A stretch of DNA of 64,000 nt from Caldalkalibacillus mannanilyticus JCM 10596 (GTDB taxonomy: Bacteria > Bacillota > Bacilli > Caldalkalibacillales > JCM-10596): the NCBI RefSeq assembly GCF_000615945.1, contig NZ_BAMO01000021.1, positions 1 to 64,000 of the forward strand, read 5' to 3'. The position numbers were made by a program, and so were the translations under genes. This document shows, piece by piece, positions 47,496-57,362 of this stretch. Each line of letters opens with the position of its first letter. The stretch's first letter is position 1. The notes under the pieces are model-generated. The model worked only from the letters and a program-made list of their open reading frames with translations, made no database searches and was not told the DNA's origin.

Positions 47496-48713
47496 TTAGG
47501 ATTTTGGGATATAGAGAATCTGCCCTTCATCAATTTGCTCAGAGCTTAATTGATTGACACGCATGATGTCTTTTACAGGTATGGAATAGCGCTCAGCAAT
47601 CGATTCAAGCGATTCATTCCGCTGAATAATACACATCTTAAGTCTTGTAAACTGTTCTTGCTCTTCCGTTTCGCGTGAAGACATGAGCTGAGTTAAGAAA
47701 CTTGTCGTTAATGAACTTGATTTTTTGGGTTCCTCTTCCCTCGGCTGATCGTTGTCAGGCTCTTGTTCACTCTCTTCCCTTTCTTCCGTTGAAGGCTTAC
47801 TATGAAAGACTGTTCTAATCTCTTGATTGAATAAAGGAACGACCTTTTCTTCCTCCGCCTCTCTTTCTTCTTCCTCATGATGTTCCCTTGCTTCTAGCTC
47901 TTCGACTTTTTCCTCGGTTGAATCCCCTCTAGCCGCCTTTTCTTGTTCAGAGATTTCCGTGTTCCCCCTCGTCTCCTTACTCGATTCGTCGCGCGCTGAT
48001 TCTGGCTCTGAAGCGCTTTGCTTCTCTCCTAGAAGCTCCGCTCTTAGGTCTACCTTGTTTTCTTCTCTCTCTTCGCTCTGAGCCTCTTGCTGAGCCTCCC
48101 TAGGTTCTTCATTCTGTTCAACTTCCTCTTTAGGGTCATACTCAGCGTTCTCATCTCTCGAAGCGGCTACATCAAAGCTTGGTAGCAATGGAGCTGGTGC
48201 TATTTCATGAAGAGTAGACCTTTCTTCTTGCTCCTCTTCTACTCTAACCATGGCTTCGCTTAAAATTCCTGTAATCTCTACATCCGCTTTGATTTGCAGG
48301 AGATGACCATCAATCACGTTATAATCAAACTGATCCACTTTCACATAGACCTCATCGATGTCACTGACTCGATTCACTGGTACAGTCACATCCACAGGAA
48401 ATGTTCGTGAAATCTTACCTCTGTGACTCTCTTCGAACACCTCTTGCTGCTCCACTCGAAGAGGCTGAAATTGAAGCTGCTCTGCCAGAGAGCTAGATTC
48501 TAAATCTAGGGAATGATCCCCTTCTTCTTCTATCACATCAAAGCGCCCCTTCAACACAAGGCTTCCTGTAATCGTTGTATAGTTTTCATCCTCCATCACT
48601 TCAATGTCCGGCTCAAGCTCTAAGCTAATGATTTCGGCACCTCTTGCATGATGATCTAACCATACGGATTCTTCCAGTTTAAATCTAATTGGCGAATATT
48701 GCTCGTTAGACAT
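47496..48713 (-). CDS. spoVID: Spore coat morphogenetic protein SpoVID
   Basis: SpoVID drives encasement of the spore by coat layers and binds SafA. The 405-residue protein has the SpoVID N-terminal domain (about 1-165, beginning RFKLEESVWLDHHARGAEII). A long acidic Glu-rich middle (about 190-345) and a C-terminal LysM domain (about 360-405, ESLESIAERYSIPVKDIMRV) follow. It lies between the 547-residue orphan and ysxE, and has a sigma-E-like promoter. Confidence 0.93.
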   Translation of the reverse strand: MSNEQYSPIRFKLEESVWLDHHARGAEIISLELEPDIEVMEDENYTTITGSLVLKGRFDVIEEEGDHSLDLESSSLAEQLQFQPLRVEQQEVFEESHRGKISRTFPVDVTVPVNRVSDIDEVYVKVDQFDYNVIDGHLLQIKADVEITGILSEAMVRVEEEQEERSTLHEIAPAPLLPSFDVAASRDENAEYDPKEEVEQNEEPREAQQEAQSEEREENKVDLRAELLGEKQSASEPESARDESSKETRGNTEISEQEKAARGDSTEEKVEELEAREHHEEEEREAEEEKVVPLFNQEIRTVFHSKPSTEEREESEQEPDNDQPREEEPKKSSSLTTSFLTQLMSSRETEEQEQFTRLKMCIIQRNESLESIAERYSIPVKDIMRVNQLSSEQIDEGQILYIPKS

Positions 48714-48748
48714 TCTGCTCCCCCTCCCAAAATAGACCTTTACGGTAA

Positions 48749-48777
48749 TATATATGGAAGTCCTGATTTATTTATGA
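48749..48777 (-). promoter_or_regulatory. Sigma-E-like promoter of spoVID
   Basis: On the minus strand TCATAAA, a 14-base spacer and CATATATA resemble the sigma-E consensus (ATA-type -35, CATAnnnT -10). It lies about 40 bases upstream of the spoVID ATG. SpoVID is made under sigma-E in Bacillus. Confidence 0.5.
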
Positions 48778-48793
48778 TTATTAAATTTTTTCC

Positions 48794-50437
48794 CTATTTC
48801 GCTTCATAATAACGATCCGTTGAATGGAGATTTAATGTATGTTCTTCTGTTCCTTGATAACTCAACATAAATTCAGGAAGCATTAACTTGTAGTGATACA
48901 ATATTGACTGACTACTCAAGTGTATATCTAGCCTTTCCTTCTCAGAACCCGGTAAAGAATACGAGCGAGTACGATATGGCTGTGCAAATTGGATGGCTAC
49001 ATCACTTCTACCACTAGCTTTACCGAGAAAAGGAGCAATACTTCTCAGGATCACCTCTGGTTGCTCTGCATCAGCGGGAATTCCTGTGAGTGTAAAGTAA
49101 CCGTTTGTTAACTCGTAGCTATCTTCTCTCTTTTCTTTCTGCGCAAAAGGAGCTTCGATAGTAGAGGGAACCAACTCCAGAGTGATAGTGGGAGGTTCTA
49201 GGAAGGGTTCATCATATTTTTTCAGCTTAAACGTCCAGCCTAAATAAGAAAACAGCTTATCCCCAGGCGAAAAATGTTCAAGATCAATGGTAATATTGTT
49301 GCTTTGAATTAGCGTCATATCGAACACTTGTAGAGAGATTTGTTGTTGATCAACGTCCTCCATTCGGTCGGTAAATAGTAAAAAATGTCCTCGCTCTTCT
49401 AGGTGAACCATTTCCTGATAAAAATAACCTGCCTCTGGTGTGACACTCCCCTCCACTGGAACCTGCCAGCGAATCCGAAAATCATTAAGTACATCCACAT
49501 CCGTTGATGAATGAACAATAACTTCCCAAACAGCGTGATCATAATAATTCACCATTCTGACGAACTCAAGTTCATGATCTGGTGATAGGCGTATTTTCTG
49601 ACCCATCTCATACTTCCTACCAGGATACACTGGCTTCAATTCAAAATGATGGCTGATCGGCAGGCTCTCTTTTCTAGAGATTGCTACTGAAGGAATGACA
49701 TCCAAGTCAAGCTCATAGCGCTTTGGCTCTATATTCAAGTACCGTCGCTTGAGAGGAAAAGACTCTATCTTGATATTTAACACCATCTTCCAGCCATCTT
49801 CTTCTTCTACTAGCCACGACTCATGCTCAAAAATGACAGTGTTAATGCCTTCTACTGCATCTACGCTTCTAATCGCATAATCAATCGGCAAATACGGAAG
49901 AATATATTTCTCTTCTAGTTTTTTAGTTTCATACTGTGAGAATAGATCCCCTACTGAAACATCTAAGAAAAGCTCACTTTCTAGCATCCAAAATCCATTG
50001 ATCGTCAGATCCACTCGCTGTTGACGTAGATCTTCATCTTCTGGATATTCAAAAAAATAGGAAAGTCCATCTTGAAAAAAGGACTCCATTGTTATCGGGA
50101 AGACTTCATTAACAGGGTAGTAAGTACCGATTTGTCGCGCTAATTGATACCGGTCTAAGCCTTCATAGCCTACAGTGTCTAAGAAATCTTTGTTCTTCTG
50201 TTCTAATGAAACAAACGGTTCTCTGATACTTTTCGCTACTTCTCGATCTACTTCTAAGGGAAATTCACCCTTGAAGTAGTTAGTAGGAGTTAAATGAATG
50301 CCTTCTTTTTCTTGCCATTGACTCACTGTTAGTTCGCTTCTATATTTATTTGCTTCGAGATAGAAAATACATCCCACTAGTCCTATCAATAGAAGGACAA
50401 CGAAACTAAGTTTTTTATGTTTATTCACTAGATTCAC
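48794..50437 (-). CDS. Uncharacterized 547-residue membrane-anchored protein
   Basis: I do not recognise this family. A basic N-terminus precedes a hydrophobic segment (about 11-27) that contains LVGC, which could be a lipobox or part of an uncleaved anchor. The rest is hydrophilic, beta-rich and has no cysteines, suggesting a large extracytoplasmic domain. The Tyr/Phe/Glu-rich composition and a lack of repeats are notable. It lies between hemL and spoVID on the same strand. The location could point to a sporulation role, but the sequence itself does not show this. Confidence 0.72.
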   Translation of the reverse strand: MNLVNKHKKLSFVVLLLIGLVGCIFYLEANKYRSELTVSQWQEKEGIHLTPTNYFKGEFPLEVDREVAKSIREPFVSLEQKNKDFLDTVGYEGLDRYQLARQIGTYYPVNEVFPITMESFFQDGLSYFFEYPEDEDLRQQRVDLTINGFWMLESELFLDVSVGDLFSQYETKKLEEKYILPYLPIDYAIRSVDAVEGINTVIFEHESWLVEEEDGWKMVLNIKIESFPLKRRYLNIEPKRYELDLDVIPSVAISRKESLPISHHFELKPVYPGRKYEMGQKIRLSPDHELEFVRMVNYYDHAVWEVIVHSSTDVDVLNDFRIRWQVPVEGSVTPEAGYFYQEMVHLEERGHFLLFTDRMEDVDQQQISLQVFDMTLIQSNNITIDLEHFSPGDKLFSYLGWTFKLKKYDEPFLEPPTITLELVPSTIEAPFAQKEKREDSYELTNGYFTLTGIPADAEQPEVILRSIAPFLGKASGRSDVAIQFAQPYRTRSYSLPGSEKERLDIHLSSQSILYHYKLMLPEFMLSYQGTEEHTLNLHSTDRYYEAK

Positions 50438-50464
50438 TCCACCTTTTATTTGTAATACATCTGA

Positions 50465-50770
50465 TCATTCCTTATTAGACTTTTTTTCTAAGTCTTTTTC
50501 TAAGTCAACGATCATTTTGTCTTGTTTATCTTTTTTTAAATCTTTAATGAACAAATCTAAGGTGTATTTTTCATGATCTACTATACCATTTTCATACAAT
50601 TTTTCTACAGCTTTTTGAACCATAAGCTGTTCTTTATAGTTCTTTAATGTTGATGGATGTGTGAAATATTCTTTTGTGCTTACTTCTAAAGATTTTGCCA
50701 TTTGATTTAGTAATTCAGTCATTTCAGGAGTTGTATTTTTGAAAGCTTCTTCTGTTTGAAGAGCTATTTC
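50465..50770 (-). pseudogene. Probable gene remnant upstream of the 547-residue gene
   Basis: An 85-residue reading begins at ATG 50722 but lacks a ribosome-binding site. The frame stays open upstream to a stop at 50771-50773, with coding-like sequence (EIALQTEEAFKNTTPE) before the ATG. The product is Lys/Glu-rich, helical and AT-rich in codons. It is best explained as the C-terminal remnant of a larger gene, cut off near the hemL terminator. A small real gene is less likely. Confidence 0.5.
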
Positions 50771-50791
50771 TTAATTCCCTAAATTCCAAAT

Positions 50792-50829
50792 AAAAAATGA
50801 CCTTCACCAATACTATTGCTGGTGAAGGC
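50792..50829 (-). terminator. Terminator of the hem operon
   Basis: On the minus strand GGCCTTCACCA pairs with TTGGTGAAGGTC, followed by ATTTTTTA, about 55 bases after the hemL stop. Confidence 0.88.
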
Positions 50830-50883
50830 CTGTGCTGTACTCATTCTATTCTTGAAGCCATATTTTATGTCTATACTTCCTCG

Positions 50884-52176
50884 TTATTCTTTCGCCAAGA
50901 TGGCTAATGCTTTCTCATTTGCTTCAATGGTCCGATCTAAATCCTCCTGTGTATGAGCAATGGATAGAAACATTCCTTCAAATTGGGAAGGAGGAATATA
51001 GACTCCTTCTTCAGCCATCAGTTGAAAATAACGAGCGAAGCGGGCTAAATCTGATTTTCTTGCCTGCTCAAAGTTTTGGACAGCTCCCTCGTTAAAGAAG
51101 AAACCGACCATGGAGCCTACTCGATTGATGCAATAAGGAATCTGATGCTTTTCAGCATTTTGGCGAATCCCAGCTTCTAAGTAAGCTCCCTTCTTTTCTA
51201 ATTCTGCATACTGCTCTTTAGTCATCAACTTTAATGTTTCATACCCAGCCGTCATAGCTAGGGGATTCCCAGACAGCGTTCCAGCTTGATAAATAGGTCC
51301 AATAGGAGCCATCTGCTCCATGATTTCTTTTCTTCCGCCATAGGCTCCAACTGGAAGCCCTCCACCGATCACTTTCCCTAAGCAAGTGAGGTCAGGAGTA
51401 ATTCCAAATAGACCTTGCGCACAGTGATAATCTACACGAAATCCTGTCATCACTTCATCAAAAATCAACAGCGCTCCATTTTTTTCAGTGAGCTCTCTCA
51501 GACCCGTTAAGAATCCTGGGAGGGGAGGAACCACACCCATGTTTCCGGCGATTGGCTCTAGAATGACCGCCGCGATCTCTTGATCAAAACGTTCAAAAGC
51601 AAGCTTTACACTTTCCAGGTCGTTATACGGCACGGTAATCGTATGAGTGGCTGTTGCTTCAGGGACTCCTGGGGAATCAGGCAATCCTAGAGTAGCAACT
51701 CCTGAACCCGCCTTAATCAACAAGGAATCTGCATGCCCATGATAGCTTCCTTCAAATTTTAAGATCTTATCTCTTTTGGTAAATCCACGAGCCAAGCGTA
51801 AAGCACTCATTGTGGCTTCCGTTCCAGAGTTCACCATACGCACAATCTCTACAGAAGGAACACGCTCTACAACAAGCTGAGCCATCTCGGTTTCGATTTC
51901 GGTTGGAGCACCAAAGCTAGTCCCTTTTTCTGCTACTTTTTTCAGCGCTTCCACCACTTGAGGATGCGCGTGTCCCGCAATAAGAGGTCCCCATGAACCA
52001 ACATAGTCAATATAAGAGTTCCCATCAAGATCATAGACCTTAGAGCCTTCTCCCCGTTCAAAATAAATCGGATTCATCCCCACGGATTTAAAAGCACGAA
52101 CAGGGCTGTTCACTCCTCCGGGAATGTACTGCTTCGCTTCATCAAACGCTTGAATGGAACGATTGTATTTACTCAT
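50884..52176 (-). CDS. hemL: Glutamate-1-semialdehyde 2,1-aminomutase
   Basis: HemL converts glutamate-1-semialdehyde to 5-aminolevulinate with PLP/PMP. The 430-residue protein has the class III aminotransferase signature, with the PLP lysine in [17 protein letters not shown] and [14 protein letters not shown] near the N-terminus. It overlaps hemB by eight bases and is the last gene of hemAXCDBL. Confidence 0.96.
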   Translation of the reverse strand: MSKYNRSIQAFDEAKQYIPGGVNSPVRAFKSVGMNPIYFERGEGSKVYDLDGNSYIDYVGSWGPLIAGHAHPQVVEALKKVAEKGTSFGAPTEIETEMAQLVVERVPSVEIVRMVNSGTEATMSALRLARGFTKRDKILKFEGSYHGHADSLLIKAGSGVATLGLPDSPGVPEATATHTITVPYNDLESVKLAFERFDQEIAAVILEPIAGNMGVVPPLPGFLTGLRELTEKNGALLIFDEVMTGFRVDYHCAQGLFGITPDLTCLGKVIGGGLPVGAYGGRKEIMEQMAPIGPIYQAGTLSGNPLAMTAGYETLKLMTKEQYAELEKKGAYLEAGIRQNAEKHQIPYCINRVGSMVGFFFNEGAVQNFEQARKSDLARFARYFQLMAEEGVYIPPSQFEGMFLSIAHTQEDLDRTIEANEKALAILAKE

Positions 52177-53161
52177 TCGCCTTCCCTCCTAACCATCTGG
52201 CTACATCCTTTGCATGATAGGTTAATATCATATCTGCTCCCGCACGCTTCAAGCCTGTAAGTAATTCTAGGACAATTTTCTGCTCATCTATCCAACCCTT
52301 TTCTGCTGCCGCTTTAACCATGGAGTATTCCCCGCTGACATTATAAGCAGCTACCGGATATGGAAAGTTGTCTTTTACTTCTCTAATGATATCCATATAA
52401 GCCATCGCCGGCTTAACCATCAGGATGTCCGCTCCTTGCTCAACGTCTGCTTGAGCTTCACGTAGAGCTTCACGACGATTAGCTGGGTCCATTTGATAGG
52501 TTCGACGGTCACCAAATTGAGGTGTTGAATGAGCGGCATCACGAAACGGTCCATAGAAGGAAGAAGCATATTTGACAGCGTAGGACATAATGGGGATATC
52601 CTCATAACCTGCCTCATCCAGCCCTTCACGAATGGCATAAACAAACCCGTCTAGCATGTTGGAGGGGGCAATGATATCCGCTCCTGCTTGAGCTTGAGAA
52701 ACGGCTGTTTTGACGAGTAATTCAAGAGAAGGATCGTTCACAATCTTCCCCTTTTCTACCACTCCGCAGTGCCCATGATCGGTATATTGACATAGACAGG
52801 TATCGGCAATGACCACTAAATCAGGTGCCATATTCTTTACTACTTTCGTTGCTTCTTGAACAATTCCATTGTGAGCATAGGCTTCGCTTCCATGATGATC
52901 CTTATGCTCCGGCACACCAAAAAGAATCACTGCCGGAATTCCTAATGCTTGAACCTCCTCTATTTCTTGAGGTAATAGATCTAGGGAAAAATGATACACA
53001 CCTGGCATTGAAGGAATTTCTTCCTTCACCCCTGTTCCTTCAACCACAAATAGGGGATAGATAAGATCCTGAATCGCTAAGGTCGTTTCTCTCACCATGC
53101 TTCGAATCCCCGTGCTCCCTCTCAGTCTGCGATGTCTTTCAAAATAACTCATTTCGCTCAC
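52169..53161 (-). CDS. hemB: Porphobilinogen synthase HemB
   Basis: HemB condenses two 5-aminolevulinates to porphobilinogen. The 330-residue protein has the zinc-cysteine cluster [12 protein letters not shown], and the active-site lysines in [16 protein letters not shown] and [15 protein letters not shown] 53161 overlaps the hemD stop. The ATG at 53152, with GAGGTGA just upstream, is an equally good start. Confidence 0.96.
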   Translation of the reverse strand: MSEMSYFERHRRLRGSTGIRSMVRETTLAIQDLIYPLFVVEGTGVKEEIPSMPGVYHFSLDLLPQEIEEVQALGIPAVILFGVPEHKDHHGSEAYAHNGIVQEATKVVKNMAPDLVVIADTCLCQYTDHGHCGVVEKGKIVNDPSLELLVKTAVSQAQAGADIIAPSNMLDGFVYAIREGLDEAGYEDIPIMSYAVKYASSFYGPFRDAAHSTPQFGDRRTYQMDPANRREALREAQADVEQGADILMVKPAMAYMDIIREVKDNFPYPVAAYNVSGEYSMVKAAAEKGWIDEQKIVLELLTGLKRAGADMILTYHAKDVARWLGGKANE

Positions 53162-53966
53162 CTCGTTTTTCCTTGATAATATCTTTCTATTTCTTCTATT
53201 AAGCTATCTGAAGTAAATTCCTTGGCTTCAATTTGCACCTCTAAGCCACTTTCCTGCGCTGTTTGGGTCGTAATTGGACCAATACTAGCAATCGTCAATG
53301 TATGTAAATACCTTCTCCAATCTGTCATTTCAAATAGGTCTACAAAGTGTTTTACCGTAGAAGAACTGGTAAAGGTGATCACATCGATTTCTCCCGATTG
53401 AAGCAAATGAAGGAGCTCCTCTTTTTGCTGATCAACAACAACAGAGGTATATAAGACGATGTCATCGACCGTTATTCCCTGCTCACGAAGCTCCGCAGTT
53501 AATTTTCGTCTAGCCATTTGAGCACGTGGGTATAAGACCCTCATCCCTGGTGAAAGCTGCTCTTGACATGTCTCAATGAGTGCCTCCTGATGAAAGACGG
53601 TAGGGACTGCATCTGCGGTGAGTCCATAGGCATGCAGCGCTTTCTCTGTTTTTGGACCAATAGCAGCTAGCTTCTTTTCGCTTAGCCACTTCAACTTCTG
53701 CTCTGGATGAATGGCATTTTTCACTTGATCGACAAAGAAATGAACCGCATTCACACTGGTGAATAATATCCAGTCATACTGATCAAGCTGAGCAATGGCT
53801 CCCCGAATGGGCTCCAGGTCCTCTGTCAGCCGAGGTTCAATTACAGAAAAGAAAAAGGGGATTCCACCTTTTGCCGGATCATCTCCCCCATCTCCTGCGC
53901 TTGTCTTTCGGCACGCGTGACCACAATTCTCTTCCCATAGAGAGCAAGGTCTAATTCCGCACTCAT
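53158..53966 (-). CDS. hemD: Uroporphyrinogen-III synthase HemD, N-terminal frameshift
   Basis: HemD closes hydroxymethylbilane to uroporphyrinogen III with ring-D inversion. The ATG at 53966 overlaps the hemC stop (ATGA). Its frame begins [20 protein letters not shown], the usual HemD start, but meets a stop at about 53846. The -1 frame continues as [20 protein letters not shown], then through the body to 53158. One A missing from CAAAAG near 53872-53876 explains the break. Joined length is about 269 residues, normal for the family. Confidence 0.9.
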
Positions 53967-54895
53967 GCTTCTAGCTCGCTCTTCACTTTGTCTAGTATTT
54001 CCATCGCGCCTTTTTCCTTGAGCAAAAGAGCAAGCTCTTGACCTAACGCTTGTGGCTCCTCACCTTTTAAGGTTTCTTGGATGATTTTCTTTCCATCGGG
54101 AGAGCCCACAAGCCCAGTTAGATGGATCACGCCATCCTTCCGTTCACCATAAGCAGCAACTGGAACCTGACATCCCCCTTCGATCGTATGTAAGAAAGCT
54201 CGTTCCGCCTGAACAATGATCCCTGATTCAGTATCGTGGACACGTTGAAGCAATTGGATCACCTCTTGATCAGAGGTGCGGCACTCAATCCCTAGCGCGC
54301 CTTGTCCAACCGCTGGTAAACATGTTTCTACAGACAAGTATTCCGTCACCACTTCCTCAGTCCAGCCCATTCTTTCTAAGCCTGCTGCGGCTAGAATTAT
54401 CGCATCATATTCTTTCTCGCGAAGTTTATGAATCCGTGTATCGATATTCCCTCGAATCCATTTTAATTCTAAATCAGGTCTGTGTTTCAGAAGCTGTGCG
54501 GATCGACGCAAGCTACTTGTTCCGATGATCGCTCCAGCAGGTAAATCTGCTAAAGTTTGGCCTTCATTAGAAAGTAAGCAGTCACGTGGATCGACTCGTT
54601 TCGGGATACAACCGATCATAAGACCAGCAGGAAGGACAGCAGGCATATCTTTAATGCTATGTACAGCGAAATCAATCTCGCCCTCTAACAGTGCCTGTTC
54701 AATTTCCTTTACAAATAACCCCTTTCCTCCTACCTTAGAAAGAGTCACATCTAAAATGCGATCACCCTTGGTCACAATCTCCTTGATTTCGAAAGTATAG
54801 GGGAGATCCAATGCCTCCAACTGACGAATAAACCATTTGGTCTGTGTAAGGGCTAGTTTGCTTTTTCTTGATCCAACAATAATCTTTCTCGTCAT
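53963..54895 (-). CDS. hemC: Hydroxymethylbilane synthase HemC
   Basis: HemC polymerises four porphobilinogens on its dipyrromethane cofactor. The 310-residue protein has [17 protein letters not shown] at the start, the [12 protein letters not shown] segment and the cofactor cysteine in [13 protein letters not shown]. It precedes hemD with a four-base overlap. Confidence 0.97.
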   Translation of the reverse strand: MTRKIIVGSRKSKLALTQTKWFIRQLEALDLPYTFEIKEIVTKGDRILDVTLSKVGGKGLFVKEIEQALLEGEIDFAVHSIKDMPAVLPAGLMIGCIPKRVDPRDCLLSNEGQTLADLPAGAIIGTSSLRRSAQLLKHRPDLELKWIRGNIDTRIHKLREKEYDAIILAAAGLERMGWTEEVVTEYLSVETCLPAVGQGALGIECRTSDQEVIQLLQRVHDTESGIIVQAERAFLHTIEGGCQVPVAAYGERKDGVIHLTGLVGSPDGKKIIQETLKGEEPQALGQELALLLKEKGAMEILDKVKSELEA

Positions 54896-54947
54896 CCTAT
54901 CACGTCCTTTGTACTGTGCATCTGAATACAGCTATATCCATTTTTGC

Positions 54948-55772
54948 TCACATCCATAAATGAAACTTAGAAAAAATACTAGCAAGTAAATAATTAATAA
55001 GTAACACTAAAAAACAGATAATATTTAACTCTACAATTCGGCGACCTGACCAGCCTTTCACTACTCGTTGGTAGAGATACACACCATACATAAGCAGAAC
55101 AAGAATCGAAAAGATCACCTTAGGGTCATAAAGAAAGGATGCATCCAAAGTATAATAGCCCCAGACAATCCCCAGAATTAAGCTTAGCAATAATAATGGC
55201 ACTCCTATTAAGTTAAGACGAAATGTATAGAGGTCTAATTGAACCAGACTGGGCAGCCTTCTGACATGCTTGGTCCATTTCTTTTTTTTCAACATCGAAT
55301 GCTGGACTAAATAGAAGCTGGAAAAAATAAAAGAGAACGTAAACGCTGCATAGCTGATGAAAGCCATTGAAATATGTATTAAAAGCCATTCCGAGCTTAA
55401 CTGCTCCGCCATTTGAGCTGGGATTTCCCGACCAGCTACAAATAAGCTTAGGGAAAGTACAGTAAAGCCAATCACATTTGTAAAAAAGAGAATAAGGTCC
55501 ATTCTAAAAAACCAGTTAATCAAGAGGCTAAGCGTAATAAGAAGCCAAGCATAGAAAAAAAGAGTATCAAACTGTGAAAATAGTGGTAGAATCCCTTTTT
55601 GTATCGCACTCATTCCTATGTAGACCGTTTGAATAACCCAAACTATAGAAAGCAACCAGAAAGCAAATTGATTTGCTTTCCGGTTGTTCTGTAAAAAATC
55701 ATAGAAGTATAGTAAAACACTGCTTGCATATAAGACAACCAAAAGCTCATAATACCAAATCTGTTCAAACAT
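54948..55772 (-). CDS. hemX: HemX membrane protein
   Basis: HemX is a CcsA/ResC-related membrane protein that lowers the level of HemA in Bacillus. The 274-residue protein has about eight helices and the WLLIHISMAFISYAAFTFSF segment of the cytochrome c assembly family. It lies between hemA and hemC. Confidence 0.92.
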   Translation of the reverse strand: MFEQIWYYELLVVLYASSVLLYFYDFLQNNRKANQFAFWLLSIVWVIQTVYIGMSAIQKGILPLFSQFDTLFFYAWLLITLSLLINWFFRMDLILFFTNVIGFTVLSLSLFVAGREIPAQMAEQLSSEWLLIHISMAFISYAAFTFSFIFSSFYLVQHSMLKKKKWTKHVRRLPSLVQLDLYTFRLNLIGVPLLLLSLILGIVWGYYTLDASFLYDPKVIFSILVLLMYGVYLYQRVVKGWSGRRIVELNIICFLVLLINYLLASIFSKFHLWM

Positions 55773-55788
55773 CGGCTATGAACCTCCT

Positions 55789-57168
55789 TTATAGCTGCAA
55801 CGGAAGTTCTTTTCCGGTCTTGCTTTCATGAATAGACTTATTAAAACTCACGGCCGTTTCTTGTCGTTTAAGGTTTGATTCCTTTTCTTGTTGGACTTTA
55901 AGCTCCTCTTCCAAGGCAAAGATCTTGGTAAATATTTCTAATTGTTCCTTTGAATCGGCTTCAGCAGCCATTTCTTTGATTCGTAAAATAGGATCTCTTA
56001 AAAGCTGGTTGACAATGCTTTTGGTATGCTTCTTCAACACTTTTATTTCTCTTTCGTCTAGATCTGGACATTTATTTAGAATACTTTGCATCGTTTCCTC
56101 TTGAATATCCAAAGCCTTTTTCCTTAGTGCGGTAATAATAGGAACAACCCCTAAGGTCGTAATCCATTTCTTAAATTCGACGATCTCTTCCTCAATCATA
56201 GACCGAATTTTTGTCGCTTCTTTCTGTCTTTCTGCCAGATTCGCTTGAACAATTCCATTGAGATCATCAATATCATAAAGGAACACATTATCTACCTGAT
56301 GAATTTCAGGATCAAGGTCACGTGGAACCGCGATGTCAATTAAAAATAATGGATGACCAAAACGATATTTCATGACTTTTTGTATTTTTTCTTTTGTAAT
56401 AACAAATTCTCTTGAGCCTGTAGAACTGATCACGATATCAACTTTTTGCAGACAGGATTCTAATTGACTAAAATCGCAGGCTTGTCCTTTGAATTTAGAA
56501 GCTAATTCTTCCGCTCGCTCTAAAGTCCGATTGAGCACAAATACCTCTTTTACTCCATTGGAATGAAGATGCTTAACAGTCAGCTCGCTCATTTTTCCTG
56601 CACCTAAGATAAGAACGGATTTATCTGTTAAATCTCCATAGATCTTCTTTCCTAACTCAATCGCCGCATAGCTTACAGATACCGCATTCTGACCGATTTC
56701 TGTTTCTGCATGTGCTTTTTTCGCTAGGGTAATCACTTGCTTAAAGAGCATATTAAAGATCGTCCCGGTGGTTTCAGCTTCTTGAGCGCTATGAAAAGCA
56801 TCCTTTACCTGACCTAGAATCTGAGTTTCACCTAAAACCATGGAATCGAGCCCCACCGCCACTTCGAACAAGTATTGGATCGCTCTATCATCTTCCTTGA
56901 GATCAATGTATTCATTAAATTCTTTTCTTTCAATACCGAACCATTCTGATAAAAAACCTTTTATGAAGTGGCGACCTGTATGCAATTGATCTACTACAGC
57001 ATAGATCTCCGAACGATTACAAGTCGATAATATCACACATTCAAGAACACTTTTGGTATGACGCAGAGCTACCAAAGCCTCTGACAGTTCTTCTTTCGCC
57101 CATGAAAAGCGCTCACGTAAATGAACGGGGGTATTTTTATAGTTGAGACTTAATGAAATGATATGCAT
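55789..57168 (-). CDS. hemA: Glutamyl-tRNA reductase HemA
   Basis: HemA reduces glutamyl-tRNA to glutamate-1-semialdehyde, the first step of the C5 tetrapyrrole pathway. The 459-residue protein has the catalytic cysteine in VILSTCNRSEIYAV, the NADPH domain (SVLILGAGKMSELTVKHL) and a C-terminal dimerisation helix bundle. It is the first gene of the hem operon. Confidence 0.97.
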   Translation of the reverse strand: MHIISLSLNYKNTPVHLRERFSWAKEELSEALVALRHTKSVLECVILSTCNRSEIYAVVDQLHTGRHFIKGFLSEWFGIERKEFNEYIDLKEDDRAIQYLFEVAVGLDSMVLGETQILGQVKDAFHSAQEAETTGTIFNMLFKQVITLAKKAHAETEIGQNAVSVSYAAIELGKKIYGDLTDKSVLILGAGKMSELTVKHLHSNGVKEVFVLNRTLERAEELASKFKGQACDFSQLESCLQKVDIVISSTGSREFVITKEKIQKVMKYRFGHPLFLIDIAVPRDLDPEIHQVDNVFLYDIDDLNGIVQANLAERQKEATKIRSMIEEEIVEFKKWITTLGVVPIITALRKKALDIQEETMQSILNKCPDLDEREIKVLKKHTKSIVNQLLRDPILRIKEMAAEADSKEQLEIFTKIFALEEELKVQQEKESNLKRQETAVSFNKSIHESKTGKELPLQL

Positions 57169-57257
57169 CTGCTTTCACCCCTTCTATTGCCGAATCCAAT
57201 TCTTTGTTTATTATTAAGGTTTTCCTGAAAAAGAATGGACTAGTCCTAATCCATACT

Positions 57258-57263
57258 ATTATA
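57258..57263 (-). promoter_or_regulatory. Perfect -10 (TATAAT) of hemA
   Basis: On the minus strand a perfect TATAAT lies about 90 bases upstream of the hemA ATG. The -35 region is T/C-rich and poorly matched, so a factor may assist. No clear PerR box is seen, although hemA is PerR-controlled in Bacillus. Confidence 0.4.
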
Positions 57264-57347
57264 TCAAATTTTTTTTGTGGGTAGGAAAAAAAATGTGACT
57301 TTTTATCGAAATAAGGGTTGAAATATCTGTAAATTTACATTTTCCCA

Positions 57348-57356
57348 TGTTATGAT
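57348..57356 (+). promoter_or_regulatory. Extended -10 promoter of the EamA gene; leaderless start
   Basis: TGTTATGAT is an extended -10 (TG-n-TATGAT). The last base of the -10 is seven bases from the A of the ATG at 57363, the usual distance to +1. No ribosome-binding site precedes the ATG, so the mRNA is probably leaderless. TGTAAATTTACA just upstream (about 57329-57340) is a perfect palindrome that could bind a regulator. Confidence 0.55.
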
Positions 57357-57362
57357 ATTTTT

